Source: Candidatus Saccharimonadia bacterium | GTDB taxonomy: Bacteria > Patescibacteriota > Saccharimonadia > Saccharimonadales > Saccharimonadaceae | Assembly (NCBI GenBank): GCA_023257055.1 | Contig: JALRDG010000108.1 | Span: 1 to 13,501, forward strand | Direction: 5' to 3' | Length of the DNA stretch: 13,501 nucleotides | Shown here: in pieces, positions 6,275 to 12,741 of the stretch | How the letters are laid out: the number at the start of each line of letters is the position of its first letter | How positions within the stretch are numbered: the first letter of the stretch is position 1 | The notes under the pieces: model-generated | Told to the model about the DNA's origin: nothing | Seen by the model: the letters and a program-made list of their open reading frames with translations, nothing else | Databases searched by the model: none | Made by a program: the position numbers and the translations under genes

Positions 6275-7381
6275 CTACATACTTGTTGCGATACGACGAA
6301 TCTGCTCGCCGGAAAGTGGTGCGTCGCCATCAACGGTGTAGAGGACGCCACCATTCACCCAAGCGGCATTGCTGCCGTAGATGTAGATAGTGAGACCATC
6401 AACAGTTGTCGTAATGGCATTGTTGTCGGAAGTTTTAGCCACGTATTCGCGTACTGCCATTGAGTCCCAGTTGCTTTTCTCCTGTTTGATGCCGAATTGC
6501 TGTGGGCCGGAGTTCGAGGCGAACTTCATGGACACTTTGCCGTTTTCAGCGGCGATCGGCCCATTTAGTCGATAGCCGTCTGGGCGATAGTCTGGATACG
6601 ATGCTTCAAATCCTGCTTGTGCAGCCGCGACACGCACTGATAAATTCGGCATATTGATATAAGTAAAGTATCCACCTAAGAGGAGTAGCGCAAGCGTAGA
6701 CGCGCCAATACTGACAAAACCTGAGGTGCGTTTTTTTGGCTTTTTATGATCTTTATGGTTGCGAACTGCCTGTGAAAGAGCTGATTCGATAGCTTCGTCC
6801 TTGATGGTTGCCGCTGGCTTTGGCGCGCGCTGGGCTGTGGCTGCAGCAGCTTTCTGAAGCTGGGCTTGATGTGCTTTATGTGCAGCTGGGTGTACTTGTG
6901 GCGCGAGGTCGCTTGTACTGAGCGGTGGACGGGCCGGAGCTGCCGTGGAAGATTGCATAGGGGTGTGTTGGGCGGGAGTATTTGTCTGCTGGTTCGCCTG
7001 AACGGGCTGGATGACGGACATTTTTTTACGTTGCAGTGTTTGCGACGACGTAATGCCGCTCATTGATGGACGGCGTACAGTCGCGGTGCGCATGCGAGCT
7101 GGAGCTCGATTGATAATTGGACGAACAGTCGATACTGTCGTGGTTGGTGCTGGTGTTGTTTCGGCAGCCTGTTGGATGCTTGGTTTGGCTGTCGTGCGAC
7201 GACGAAGCGTCTGTGAACGCTGTTGTGTCGGCGCATGGATACGCTGATGTGCAATCGAACGTACGACTGCTGGCGTCAGCGAAGCGGTCGTTGGCTGCGA
7301 GTCCGACGATGTTTCGATTACCATGCCTGTTCGTGCATCGTAGATGCGGCCGTTAATCGTAATGGTTTTTTGTTCCTGCAT
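6275..7381 (-). CDS. Membrane protein with disordered basic N-terminus and DUF4367-like C-terminal domain
   Basis: A 368-residue protein, taking the ATG at 7381, which has GGGGAG 6 nt upstream; the in-frame ATG at 7426 has no such site. It begins with a short folded-looking piece (TITINGRIYDARTGMVIE, about 6-23), then a long low-complexity stretch rich in Thr, Ala, Pro, Gln, Arg and His (24-200), a basic patch (209-218, HKDHKKPKKR) and one transmembrane helix (about 220-242). The positive-inside rule puts the N-terminus in the cytoplasm and the C-terminus outside. The outer domain (243-368) ends in IYIYGSNAAWVNGGVLYTV and LSGEQIRRIATSM, which resembles the DUF4367 pattern found at the end of many Gram-positive envelope proteins. 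The disordered cytoplasmic half plus single helix plus outer domain layout is also seen in the sortase nearby. Gene call firm; domain assignment moderate; function unknown. Confidence 0.8.
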   Translation of the reverse strand: MQEQKTITINGRIYDARTGMVIETSSDSQPTTASLTPAVVRSIAHQRIHAPTQQRSQTLRRRTTAKPSIQQAAETTPAPTTTVSTVRPIINRAPARMRTATVRRPSMSGITSSQTLQRKKMSVIQPVQANQQTNTPAQHTPMQSSTAAPARPPLSTSDLAPQVHPAAHKAHQAQLQKAAAATAQRAPKPAATIKDEAIESALSQAVRNHKDHKKPKKRTSGFVSIGASTLALLLLGGYFTYINMPNLSVRVAAAQAGFEASYPDYRPDGYRLNGPIAAENGKVSMKFASNSGPQQFGIKQEKSNWDSMAVREYVAKTSDNNAITTTVDGLTIYIYGSNAAWVNGGVLYTVDGDAPLSGEQIRRIATSM

Positions 7382-7404
7382 GTGTACTCCCCTATGTACT
7401 TGTT

Positions 7405-7422
7405 GTGTAAGATATCTCACAC
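7405..7422. promoter_or_regulatory. Near-perfect 18-bp palindrome in a divergent promoter region
   Basis: GTGTAAGATATCTCACAC is an inverted repeat centred on GATATC with one mismatched pair. It lies 24 bp before the start of the minus-strand gene at 7381 and 83 bp before the divergent gene at 7505. It could be an operator for a dimeric regulator; no regulator is identified. Confidence 0.4.
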
Positions 7423-7486
7423 TCACTTGCTACTATTATCTTAAGCAGAATGGTTCGATTATGCAAGTGCTTGATACAGAGAAATT

Positions 7487-7495
7487 TGCTATACT
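7487..7495 (+). promoter_or_regulatory. Extended -10 promoter of the PEGA protein gene, predicted leaderless
   Basis: TGCTATACT, with 9 nt between the hexamer and the ATG at 7505 and no Shine-Dalgarno. The sequence from the -10 box to the start codon differs from that of gltX at only two positions. Confidence 0.6.
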
Positions 7496-7504
7496 TTTAC
7501 CTAT

Positions 7505-8968
7505 ATGTACAAGCAACCTCCAAAGAAGAAAATAGTCCGACGCCTTATTGTTATATATGGTGTCATGATCGCACTTATTGCTAGTCTCGTAACGCTATTG
7601 GTGTTTTTTATGCTGGGGTATCGATTCGACGGCCAAGAACAGAGATTTGAACAAACTGGTTTGGTGCAGTTCGATTCCGAGCCGCGCGGTGCCATTGTTG
7701 AAGTGAATAAAAAACGCCTTTCCGGCAAAACGGCAACCAAAACAGTCGTCAGTCAAGGGACACATGAATTTGCTATGTGGCGCGAGGGATATGAGACGTG
7801 GTGGAAGCAACTTGCTATTCAGGCCGGTACGGTAACTTGGCTTGACTATGCCCGACTTATTCCAAAGGAGCGTCCCGTAGAGTCCATACATACTTTCGAG
7901 CAGCTGGAGGATGTATCGTTTGCGCCCTTTGGTCGTTTCATGATTGCCCTACAGAAACCTGACGTGCCAGAACTTGTCCTATTTGATCTGCGCGACGCAG
8001 AAAATACTAAGCAAACGGTAATTAAATTGCCCGAGACTGCCCTTTCAGGGATGGAGGAAGGTGTCGTACACCGCTATGAGATCGATGAATGGGACCAAGG
8101 TGGCCGCTATGTGCTTTTGAAGCATAGTTATAGTGATCAGATCGAATGGCTACTTCTCGACCGTGAAAAACCGGATGAACTGCAAAATGTCTCGACGATT
8201 GTAAATCTGCCAATTGTCGATGCGCAGCTGTCAGGCTCGAGTGGTAATGAGCTGTACATACTGACCGAAGGAACGATCCGGTTAGTCAAGTTGAGCGACG
8301 GAAGCCTGTCTCGTGCCTACGCTTCGCGTGTACAGCAGTTTAACTTGTACGGAACGGGCGTAATCACGTATGTCGGTACAACGGAAAATAATACGGAACG
8401 AGTAGTTGGCGTGGTCCAAAAGGATGATCAAAAGCCACATGTTCTAAAAACGATCACGGCCTCGCCTGATGTACCGGTATCGATTACGACATCGAATTAT
8501 TATCACAAAGATTATATTGCCATATCAGTTGGATCGCAGGTCGAAATTATGTCTGGCGATTACCCGACGAACGAAAAAACCGTCGATCAGACTATGAAGC
8601 CGGTGATGACATTTGACTTCGTCCGCCCAATAAAATGGCTACAAATGAGCGGCAATGGGCGCTTTGTGTTAGCGCAGGATGACGCGGGGTATATGAGCTA
8701 CGATCTTGAACGTGGCGCCCAAAGTACGATGATTGATTTTGCATCTCCACTATCTCAGAAGCTACGATGGATAGATAGCTATTCTGTATACAATGTCGAG
8801 GATGGTCAGCTTATCTTGCGTGAGTTCGATGGTGCGAACCGACACGCCATACTGCCGGCAGATAGTCGATTTGCCTCCTCTCTCGATCAAGACGATACAT
8901 ATATGTATGCCGTAGCGGCTACCGACAAAGGGTACGCCCTGCAACGAGTACGGATGATCTTACAGTAA
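7505..8968 (+). CDS. Membrane-anchored PEGA-domain protein with a beta-propeller-like C-terminus
   Basis: A 487-residue protein with a basic N-terminus (KQPPKKKIVRR) and one transmembrane helix (about 13-37), so most of it lies outside. Residues about 50-119 (GLVQFDSEPRGAIVEVNKKRLSGKTATKT...HEFAMWREGYE) follow the PEGA pattern: a strand, SEP-x-GA-x-V-x-VN, and a G-TP-like turn. The remainder (about 125-487) is made of repeating beta-strand blocks of 40-50 residues (for example VSFAPFGRFMIALQ, WDQGGRYVLLKH, WLQMSGNGRFVLAQD), which looks like a WD40/TolB-type propeller. PEGA domains are common in surface proteins and are thought to bind or pack against the cell envelope; the ligand here is unknown. 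The gene stands alone between its own promoter and a shared terminator, and converges on the sortase gene. The codon just before the ATG gives no ribosome site, in line with a leaderless message. Confidence 0.85.
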   Translation: MYKQPPKKKIVRRLIVIYGVMIALIASLVTLLVFFMLGYRFDGQEQRFEQTGLVQFDSEPRGAIVEVNKKRLSGKTATKTVVSQGTHEFAMWREGYETWWKQLAIQAGTVTWLDYARLIPKERPVESIHTFEQLEDVSFAPFGRFMIALQKPDVPELVLFDLRDAENTKQTVIKLPETALSGMEEGVVHRYEIDEWDQGGRYVLLKHSYSDQIEWLLLDREKPDELQNVSTIVNLPIVDAQLSGSSGNELYILTEGTIRLVKLSDGSLSRAYASRVQQFNLYGTGVITYVGTTENNTERVVGVVQKDDQKPHVLKTITASPDVPVSITTSNYYHKDYIAISVGSQVEIMSGDYPTNEKTVDQTMKPVMTFDFVRPIKWLQMSGNGRFVLAQDDAGYMSYDLERGAQSTMIDFASPLSQKLRWIDSYSVYNVEDGQLILREFDGANRHAILPADSRFASSLDQDDTYMYAVAATDKGYALQRVRMILQ

Positions 8969-8980
8969 GTAGAGATATAT

Positions 8981-9012
8981 AAAATACCTCGCTTATCACC
9001 GCGAGGTATTTT
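8981..9012. terminator. Bidirectional terminator between the PEGA and sortase genes
   Basis: AAAATACCTCGC (8981-8992), an 8-nt loop and GCGAGGTATTTT (9001-9012) form a perfect 12-bp stem with T-runs on both strands (TTTTTT on plus, TTTTATATA on minus). It serves both convergent genes; the sortase stop codon overlaps the plus-strand T-run. Confidence 0.9.
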
Positions 9013-10374
9013 TTATGCGCCAAACAGTCGTTCAAGGAAGGTTGGGTCGTTGCTTGGGAGCGGTGCGCTTTCTGTGGCGTCAGGAGATTGCTCGGGGGCG
9101 GCCGTGGCGCCATCAGGGCTCGGACTGACTTGCTCTGCGAATATGAGCAAGCGTTTGTCTGCCGTTCCTAGGGGCACGCAGCTAATAAGCGTCAACATTG
9201 GCTTGTCTGTGTCAAGAACAATTTTATTTACTTCTGTCGGCAGTACGACTTCACGTCGCGTGATTGTATAGGTATAACGGACGCTGCCGTAGTTCATGTA
9301 AATCGTATCACCTTCGACAAGTTTTTCGTTCTGGGCGAAAATAAACTTATAATCACCTGGTGCGAAAACGTCGTTACTGGAATGGCCGGCGATAACGGTA
9401 TTTCCGACTTGCCCCGGTACGCTGTTGGCGCCAGGGATCGCAAAGTGTGCAACGCCCGATTCCATGGCCTTCATCTGTGAGTTGTGATCAGGCCCGACAC
9501 CGTAAATCACCGGAGTTTCAACGTTTATCTTCGGGATAATAAGTTTTGATTCTGGTCCCACTTGTACATCGACGGTTGGGTCGACGATGATATTTTGCGG
9601 ATCGATATTTCCCGGACTTACGTAGGCGTGTACGGCGGCAAACATCGTGCGGTTGTATTGCAAGAACGAGAACATCAGTAGTACGACGATACCAGCGGCT
9701 ATCGGAACGAAATGACGGCTTTTGCGAACTGAGCTGGCTGATTCACGCATCTTTGTACGTAAGTTCTCGCGGAGTTCACGAAGGGCTTCGTTTTTGCTGA
9801 CGGATTCGTCGTCCGCACCAGAGGCAATAATTCGCTGTTCGGGTTGGCTTGCGACCTCGTTCTCTACAGGGCTTGTGGCGGGCGCTTGATGCTTATTTTT
9901 TTGTAACTCGTTCAAATAAAACCGTTCGTAATACTGACGATAGTAGTCTTGCCAGGCGGTGTGATATTTTTTCCATTGGTCGGTTTGCGGCTGCGGAGTT
10001 GCCGTGTGAGTCCGGTCGTAGGGGCTGGTTGCCGTAAAGTCGGTACTAAGCGGCGTGATGGCCGGTGTCGGTGGCGTGTTACTGGCGCCCGACGAGCTTG
10101 CATCCGGTGCGACGAGCTGCGGAGTAGCATGGTTTGTATTTGCAGCGGCGGACTGCTCGACTATCGGAGTAGTCTGTGGAGTAGGATGCGTCGTGTTGCC
10201 GTCGTAAATCGCGTCAACGTGACTACGAATAATATTGGCGGCCGGTTCGCGTGAGGCAGCCGAACGGTCACGCACCGCTGTCGCCTGTGGCGTGTCGGTT
10301 CGTGCATATATAAGTGGACGCTGTTGTAACGACGGCTGGCCCACTCGCCTATCATTTGTATCGTTTGATCGCAT
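9013..10374 (-). CDS. Sortase (class D/E-like) with long disordered cytoplasmic N-terminus
   Basis: A 453-residue cysteine transpeptidase of the sortase family, which joins surface proteins to the envelope or to each other. The catalytic triad is visible: H331 in TVIAGHSS, C399 in LTLISCVPLG, and R408 in DKRLLIF. Before the catalytic domain (about 270-415) lie a transmembrane helix (about 222-240) and about 220 residues of Pro/Thr/Ala/Gln-rich sequence with a Tyr/Trp-rich patch (134-153, with WQDYYRQYYERFY) and a charged coil-like stretch (188-212). Typical sortases have fewer than 60 residues before the helix, so this tail is an oddity. A Pro/Ser/Ala-rich tail (416-453) follows the catalytic domain. 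No sorting-signal protein (LPxTG-like motif, helix, basic end) is seen in the window. CAGGA lies 8 nt before the ATG. The class is uncertain. Confidence 0.9.
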   Translation of the reverse strand: MRSNDTNDRRVGQPSLQQRPLIYARTDTPQATAVRDRSAASREPAANIIRSHVDAIYDGNTTHPTPQTTPIVEQSAAANTNHATPQLVAPDASSSGASNTPPTPAITPLSTDFTATSPYDRTHTATPQPQTDQWKKYHTAWQDYYRQYYERFYLNELQKNKHQAPATSPVENEVASQPEQRIIASGADDESVSKNEALRELRENLRTKMRESASSVRKSRHFVPIAAGIVVLLMFSFLQYNRTMFAAVHAYVSPGNIDPQNIIVDPTVDVQVGPESKLIIPKINVETPVIYGVGPDHNSQMKAMESGVAHFAIPGANSVPGQVGNTVIAGHSSNDVFAPGDYKFIFAQNEKLVEGDTIYMNYGSVRYTYTITRREVVLPTEVNKIVLDTDKPMLTLISCVPLGTADKRLLIFAEQVSPSPDGATAAPEQSPDATESAPLPSNDPTFLERLFGA

Positions 10375-10392
10375 CTATAGATTCCTGTCTGC

Positions 10393-10410
10393 ATCTATTG
10401 TACAATAGAT
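10393..10410. promoter_or_regulatory. Perfect 18-bp palindrome between sortase and tRNA-Leu
   Basis: ATCTATTGTACAATAGAT reads the same on both strands. It lies 18 bp before the sortase start and 21 bp before tRNA-Leu. It contains TTGTAC, usable as the tRNA -35 on the plus strand, and TACAAT, usable as a sortase -10 on the minus strand. It may be a protein-binding operator or just a fused divergent promoter. Confidence 0.5.
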
Positions 10411-10426
10411 TTCGAGCATCTACTAT
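10398..10426 (+). promoter_or_regulatory. Promoter of tRNA-Leu
   Basis: TTGTAC (10398-10403), a 17-bp spacer and TACTAT (10421-10426). Transcription would start at or next to the first base of the mature tRNA at 10432. Confidence 0.5.
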
Positions 10427-10431
10427 TATTT

Positions 10432-10518
10432 GCCGCGGTGGTGGAATCGGTAGACACGCTAGACTCAAAATCTGGTGAGCATTAGCTCGTGCCGGTTCAA
10501 GTCCGGCTCGCGGTACCA
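10432..10518 (+). tRNA. tRNA-Leu (anticodon CAA)
   Basis: An 87-nt tRNA including an encoded CCA. The acceptor stem GCCGCGG pairs with TCGCGGT (G-U at both ends), followed by A73 and CCA. The anticodon stem CTAGA/TCTGG encloses CTCAAAA, giving anticodon CAA for the UUG codon. A long variable arm (GAGC-ATTA-GCTC) marks it as class II, and the T arm GCCGG-TTCAAGT-CCGGC is canonical. No intron is present. It is a single gene with its own promoter and terminator. Confidence 0.96.
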
Positions 10519-10519
10519 T

Positions 10520-10554
10520 AATAATCTCTCATTTTGTGAGGGATTATTTTTATT
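10520..10554 (+). terminator. Intrinsic terminator of tRNA-Leu
   Basis: AATAATCTCTCA (10520-10531) pairs with TGAGGGATTATT (10537-10548) through one G-U wobble around a 5-nt loop, followed by TTTATT. It starts two bases after the encoded CCA. Confidence 0.85.
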
Positions 10555-10559
10555 GCAAA

Positions 10560-10588
10560 GAAAAACCTGTCACACCAGATGACACGGT
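10560..10588 (-). terminator. Intrinsic terminator of the NnrD-like gene
   Basis: On the minus strand ACC-G-TGTCA, a short loop and TGACA-GGT form a stem with one bulged G, followed by TTTTTC. It lies about 27 nt after the stop at 10616 and faces the tRNA terminator. Confidence 0.7.
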
Positions 10589-10615
10589 AGTGCTCTGAAG
10601 GTCAAAAAGGTACGG

Positions 10616-11401
10616 CTACTGCAGTAAACTCGCTACGACGGCTTCGAGCGGCTTTTTTTCGTTCCATAGTAAGTAGCTGGCTGCCCGCGTGGCGGTATTG
10701 CCTCGCCATATTGCCATCGGGTTTTGCCATGGGGTCGTCACGACATCTCCGTTATGTGCAACAATAAAGTGGTCCTTATGAAGCACTGCAATCGTCACTG
10801 GGTATGTAATAGTAAATTTATGTAGTGCTTCAACTAGCTGCTGTAGTTGCATGCCAAATGTCAGGATTTTCGGATAGTACACCGACTGAAATAGTTTTTG
10901 TAATTGCGCGAACGAGACGACCAAGAGCGTCTGTGGCCGCTCGACGAGTTGTTGGCTGGCGTTTTTCATGAGGTCGACCGCATCGCGGGTAATCGTCAGC
11001 TGGCCATCGTAATCGAGCAAGAATCGCTCGTAAAGGATGGCCGTCTCGCTGTTCCTACCGGCGTCACCGATCAGTAAGATGCCGGTGGCATACCGAGCCA
11101 TGGCGAGCAATTCTGGTTCGGCCTCTTTTGCCAGGCTTCCAGATGGGTTGGTAGCGGCAAAAACAGCGTCCGTAATTATTGGCGGGATAGTTTTTTTTAG
11201 AACGTCCGGTAGGATGACACGCACCTCCCCTGCCCCTGTTGTTAACGCAGTACTATACGCCTCTGCTACGGCACTGAAACCGAGCTTGTTCCCACCGACG
11301 ACACCCAGGCGACCAGCGAGTGAACGTTGTTCGGGCTTATTCCATTCAATGTCGGGAAACAATGGCTTTTCTGTAGTTTGCTGCTGCCAATATGTATACA
11401 T
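10616..11401 (-). CDS. Degenerate NAD(P)H-hydrate dehydratase-like (ribokinase-fold) protein
   Basis: A 261-residue protein, taking the ATG at 11401 (MYTYWQQQ); the longer frame from 11668 has no supporting site and overlaps the divergent gene. Resemblance to the C-terminal (NnrD/YjeF-C) domain family is seen in RLGVVGGNKLGFSAVAEAYS (31-50), TTGAGEVRVILP (54-65), GILLIGDAGRN (107-117), an ITRDAVDLM stretch (137-145) matching the family's DADALN site, and VTIAVLHKDHFIVAHNGD (202-219). The family's GTGD glycine-rich catalytic motif is not present: the equivalent place reads NPMAIWRGNTAT (227-238). It may have lost dehydratase activity or act on something else. True NnrD repairs damaged NAD(P)HX. 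A TATACT box lies 10 nt before the ATG, and AAGGAG sits unusually close to it (2 nt). Family call moderate; activity doubtful. Confidence 0.75.
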   Translation of the reverse strand: MYTYWQQQTTEKPLFPDIEWNKPEQRSLAGRLGVVGGNKLGFSAVAEAYSTALTTGAGEVRVILPDVLKKTIPPIITDAVFAATNPSGSLAKEAEPELLAMARYATGILLIGDAGRNSETAILYERFLLDYDGQLTITRDAVDLMKNASQQLVERPQTLLVVSFAQLQKLFQSVYYPKILTFGMQLQQLVEALHKFTITYPVTIAVLHKDHFIVAHNGDVVTTPWQNPMAIWRGNTATRAASYLLWNEKKPLEAVVASLLQ

Positions 11402-11411
11402 GTCTCCTTCT

Positions 11412-11417
11412 AGTATA
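11412..11417 (-). promoter_or_regulatory. -10 element of the NnrD-like gene, very close to the start
   Basis: TATACT on the minus strand, 10 nt before the ATG at 11401, so the mRNA would have a leader of about 2-4 nt. The AAGGAG between box and start would then be upstream of, or at, the 5' end and of little use. An upstream promoter I did not identify could make it functional. Confidence 0.45.
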
Positions 11418-11430
11418 CAGGAAAAGACTC

Positions 11431-11458
11431 TTGCATATTGAAAATTAAATTGTATGAT
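11431..11458 (+). promoter_or_regulatory. Promoter placing transcription start at the ATG of the 129-residue gene
   Basis: TTGCAT (11431-11436), a 16-bp spacer and TATGAT (11453-11458). The expected start, about 7 nt past the -10, falls on the A of the ATG at 11465, so the message is predicted to be leaderless. No Shine-Dalgarno is present. Confidence 0.6.
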
Positions 11459-11464
11459 TATGGT

Positions 11465-11854
11465 ATGGAATTCAAAGATCACCTTGATTGTGTTGGCCGT
11501 CCTATCGTAGGCAGTGACATGTTTCAGGCTATACCGAGCCTCGAAGAATATACCGTAGCGCAAGAAGCGATACGTGTTGGCATGATCGCTGCGCTTCAGA
11601 ACGGCGCATTTACCTACCAGGAGGCTGCGTTGGCGTATGATATTTCGCTGCAGGTCAGCGAATCGCATCGGCGTCTTGTCACGCCGGAAAAAGCACGGAT
11701 TTTAGCACGGCTCCTCGATATGGGCGGCTCGTCGCTTGATGACAATAAGCCCGAAGTCATGCGGTGTATGGCCGAACAGCTTCGCAACGAAGCCGATGTG
11801 CGTGACATGTTGGCTGATCTTGATGATATTACGCCTGATTCGTTCGATGTGTAG
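11465..11854 (+). CDS. Small helical protein of unknown function (129 aa)
   Basis: I do not recognise this protein. The ATG at 11465 (MEFKDHLDC) fits the promoter just upstream; the ATG at 11438 would lie inside the promoter. The product is acidic, soluble and apparently all-helical, with a middle region (about 44-85, FTYQEAALAYDISLQVSESHRR, then a basic helix ending LARLLDMGG) that has the look of a small helix-turn-helix-like bundle, though I cannot assign one. The C-terminus is Asp-rich (DLDDITPDSFDV). It ends 2 nt from the stop of the convergent phosphatase gene with no room for a terminator between, so the two transcripts must overlap. Codon use and composition match the neighbours. Real gene likely; function unknown. 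Confidence 0.7.
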   Translation: MEFKDHLDCVGRPIVGSDMFQAIPSLEEYTVAQEAIRVGMIAALQNGAFTYQEAALAYDISLQVSESHRRLVTPEKARILARLLDMGGSSLDDNKPEVMRCMAEQLRNEADVRDMLADLDDITPDSFDV

Positions 11855-11856
11855 TT

Positions 11857-12591
11857 TTAGAGGTGAGAGGCCGTCAAAAGATGATGCTCGCCAGTGATGC
11901 TGTCGGGCGCTAGCTCGTAGGCAACATTTTTACGCTCGACGACGATTTTCCATTTGTTCTCAAGTGCCTTAAGCAGTAGTTCGTGCGTTGGGTTAAAAGC
12001 AATCGGGTTGTCGACCATAGAGAGCATGCCGCTGTCGCCATTGCTGTCGCCTACTGCGTAACTGTCTTCGAGGGTCAAATCATATTCATCGATGAAGCTT
12101 TGAAGCAGCTTATCCTTGCCGGTGTGCGTTTTAATTGCCTCGCCGGTAAAGTATTCGTCTCCCTTACTCCAGTGCTGCCCCATCCAGGCGTCAAAGCCAT
12201 AGCGTTGCGCAAACGGTTCAACGAGAATTTCCTGTGAGCCGCTAATTGCAATCGTAAAATAGCCTTCGTCTTTCAGTTTGCAGAGAAGATTGCGTGTATA
12301 TACATAGACGTTTTCTGCTTTCTGCTCAAGAACCCGCTGAGCAGCGGTTTCGTAATCGGCGATCTTCAGCTTTGGTAAGTGGTTATCGATATAGCCGACA
12401 AGCGATTGCTCAAATTCTTCGAACGCGTTGCCGTGCAGGCGATGTCGCCACTGGCGGTGTTTTTCGGTCGTTTTTTCAGATGCTTCCGACGGCATGACGC
12501 CCATTTTAATCAGTTCGTAAAAGACTTCTTGGTGAAGGCCACTGCGGAATAGTGTTCCGTCAATGTCGAATGCTGCAAGTTTTTGTGCCAT
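11857..12591 (-). CDS. HAD-superfamily subfamily IB phosphatase (SerB-like)
   Basis: A 244-residue phosphohydrolase with all four HAD motifs. Motif I is FDIDGTLF (nucleophile D9, acid D11), motif II is AISGS (S117), motif III lies around GKDKLL (K159/K161), and motif IV is GDSNGDSGML (D182, D186). A helical cap (about 16-95) sits between motifs I and II, as in the IB group that includes phosphoserine phosphatase and related lipid or sugar phosphatases. The C-terminal region (AFNPTHELLLKALENKWKIV) is typical of the group. The substrate cannot be told from sequence; serine synthesis neighbours are absent. AGAGG lies 6 nt before the ATG. The gene converges on the small gene at 11465 with a 2-nt gap, and no terminator is visible after its stop. 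Superfamily firm, substrate unknown. Confidence 0.92.
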   Translation of the reverse strand: MAQKLAAFDIDGTLFRSGLHQEVFYELIKMGVMPSEASEKTTEKHRQWRHRLHGNAFEEFEQSLVGYIDNHLPKLKIADYETAAQRVLEQKAENVYVYTRNLLCKLKDEGYFTIAISGSQEILVEPFAQRYGFDAWMGQHWSKGDEYFTGEAIKTHTGKDKLLQSFIDEYDLTLEDSYAVGDSNGDSGMLSMVDNPIAFNPTHELLLKALENKWKIVVERKNVAYELAPDSITGEHHLLTASHL

Positions 12592-12684
12592 GATATACCT
12601 CTTTCTGACAGATTAACAGACGTCATCGCTGAATTATCTTCAGTGTTGATAGAGCATACCAACTTATCATATTTTTTGCAAATT
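12592..12684. other. Short intergenic stretch before the phosphatase gene
   Basis: This holds the phosphatase upstream region. On the minus strand a TGGTATGCT extended -10-like element and a GATAAT are possible promoters; neither is decisive. No open reading frame of note lies here. Confidence 0.35.
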
Positions 12685-12733
12685 AAAGCGCCCCGTTTTC
12701 ACAGGGCGCTTGTGGCGGGTGTGAAAACGGGGC
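12677..12733 (-). terminator. Intrinsic terminator of the two-helix membrane protein gene, with two competing stems
   Basis: A perfect 14-bp stem (12690-12703 with 12720-12733, GCCCCGTTTTCACA and complement) encloses a 16-nt loop. A second 8-bp hairpin (12686-12693 with 12704-12711) shares bases 12690-12693, so the two are mutually exclusive. Read on the minus strand, both lie just after the stop at 12742 and are followed by TTTAATTTGC. Confidence 0.75.
12685..12718. repeat. 34-bp hairpin repeat, copy 1
   Basis: Identical over 34 bases to 13458-13491. It contains a perfect 8-bp hairpin, AAGCGCCC/GGGCGCTT, with a 10-nt loop. It flanks the membrane-protein gene at 12742 together with copy 2. 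Confidence 0.9.
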
Positions 12734-12741
12734 TTTCTTGC

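Noticed and set aside
6275..8968. Sortase substrates among the neighbouring membrane proteins
   Set aside because: Neither protein has a C-terminal LPxTG-like motif, helix and basic tail; both are anchored by an N-terminal or central helix.
9949..10254. 101-codon plus-strand frame inside the sortase gene
   Set aside because: It is rich in Arg, Cys and Gly, as expected from the reverse of a Pro/Thr/Ala-rich stretch, and has no ribosome site.
11402..11668. Long N-terminal extension of the NnrD-like protein
   Set aside because: It overlaps the divergent promoter and the coding region of the 129-aa gene, and its sequence lacks family resemblance.
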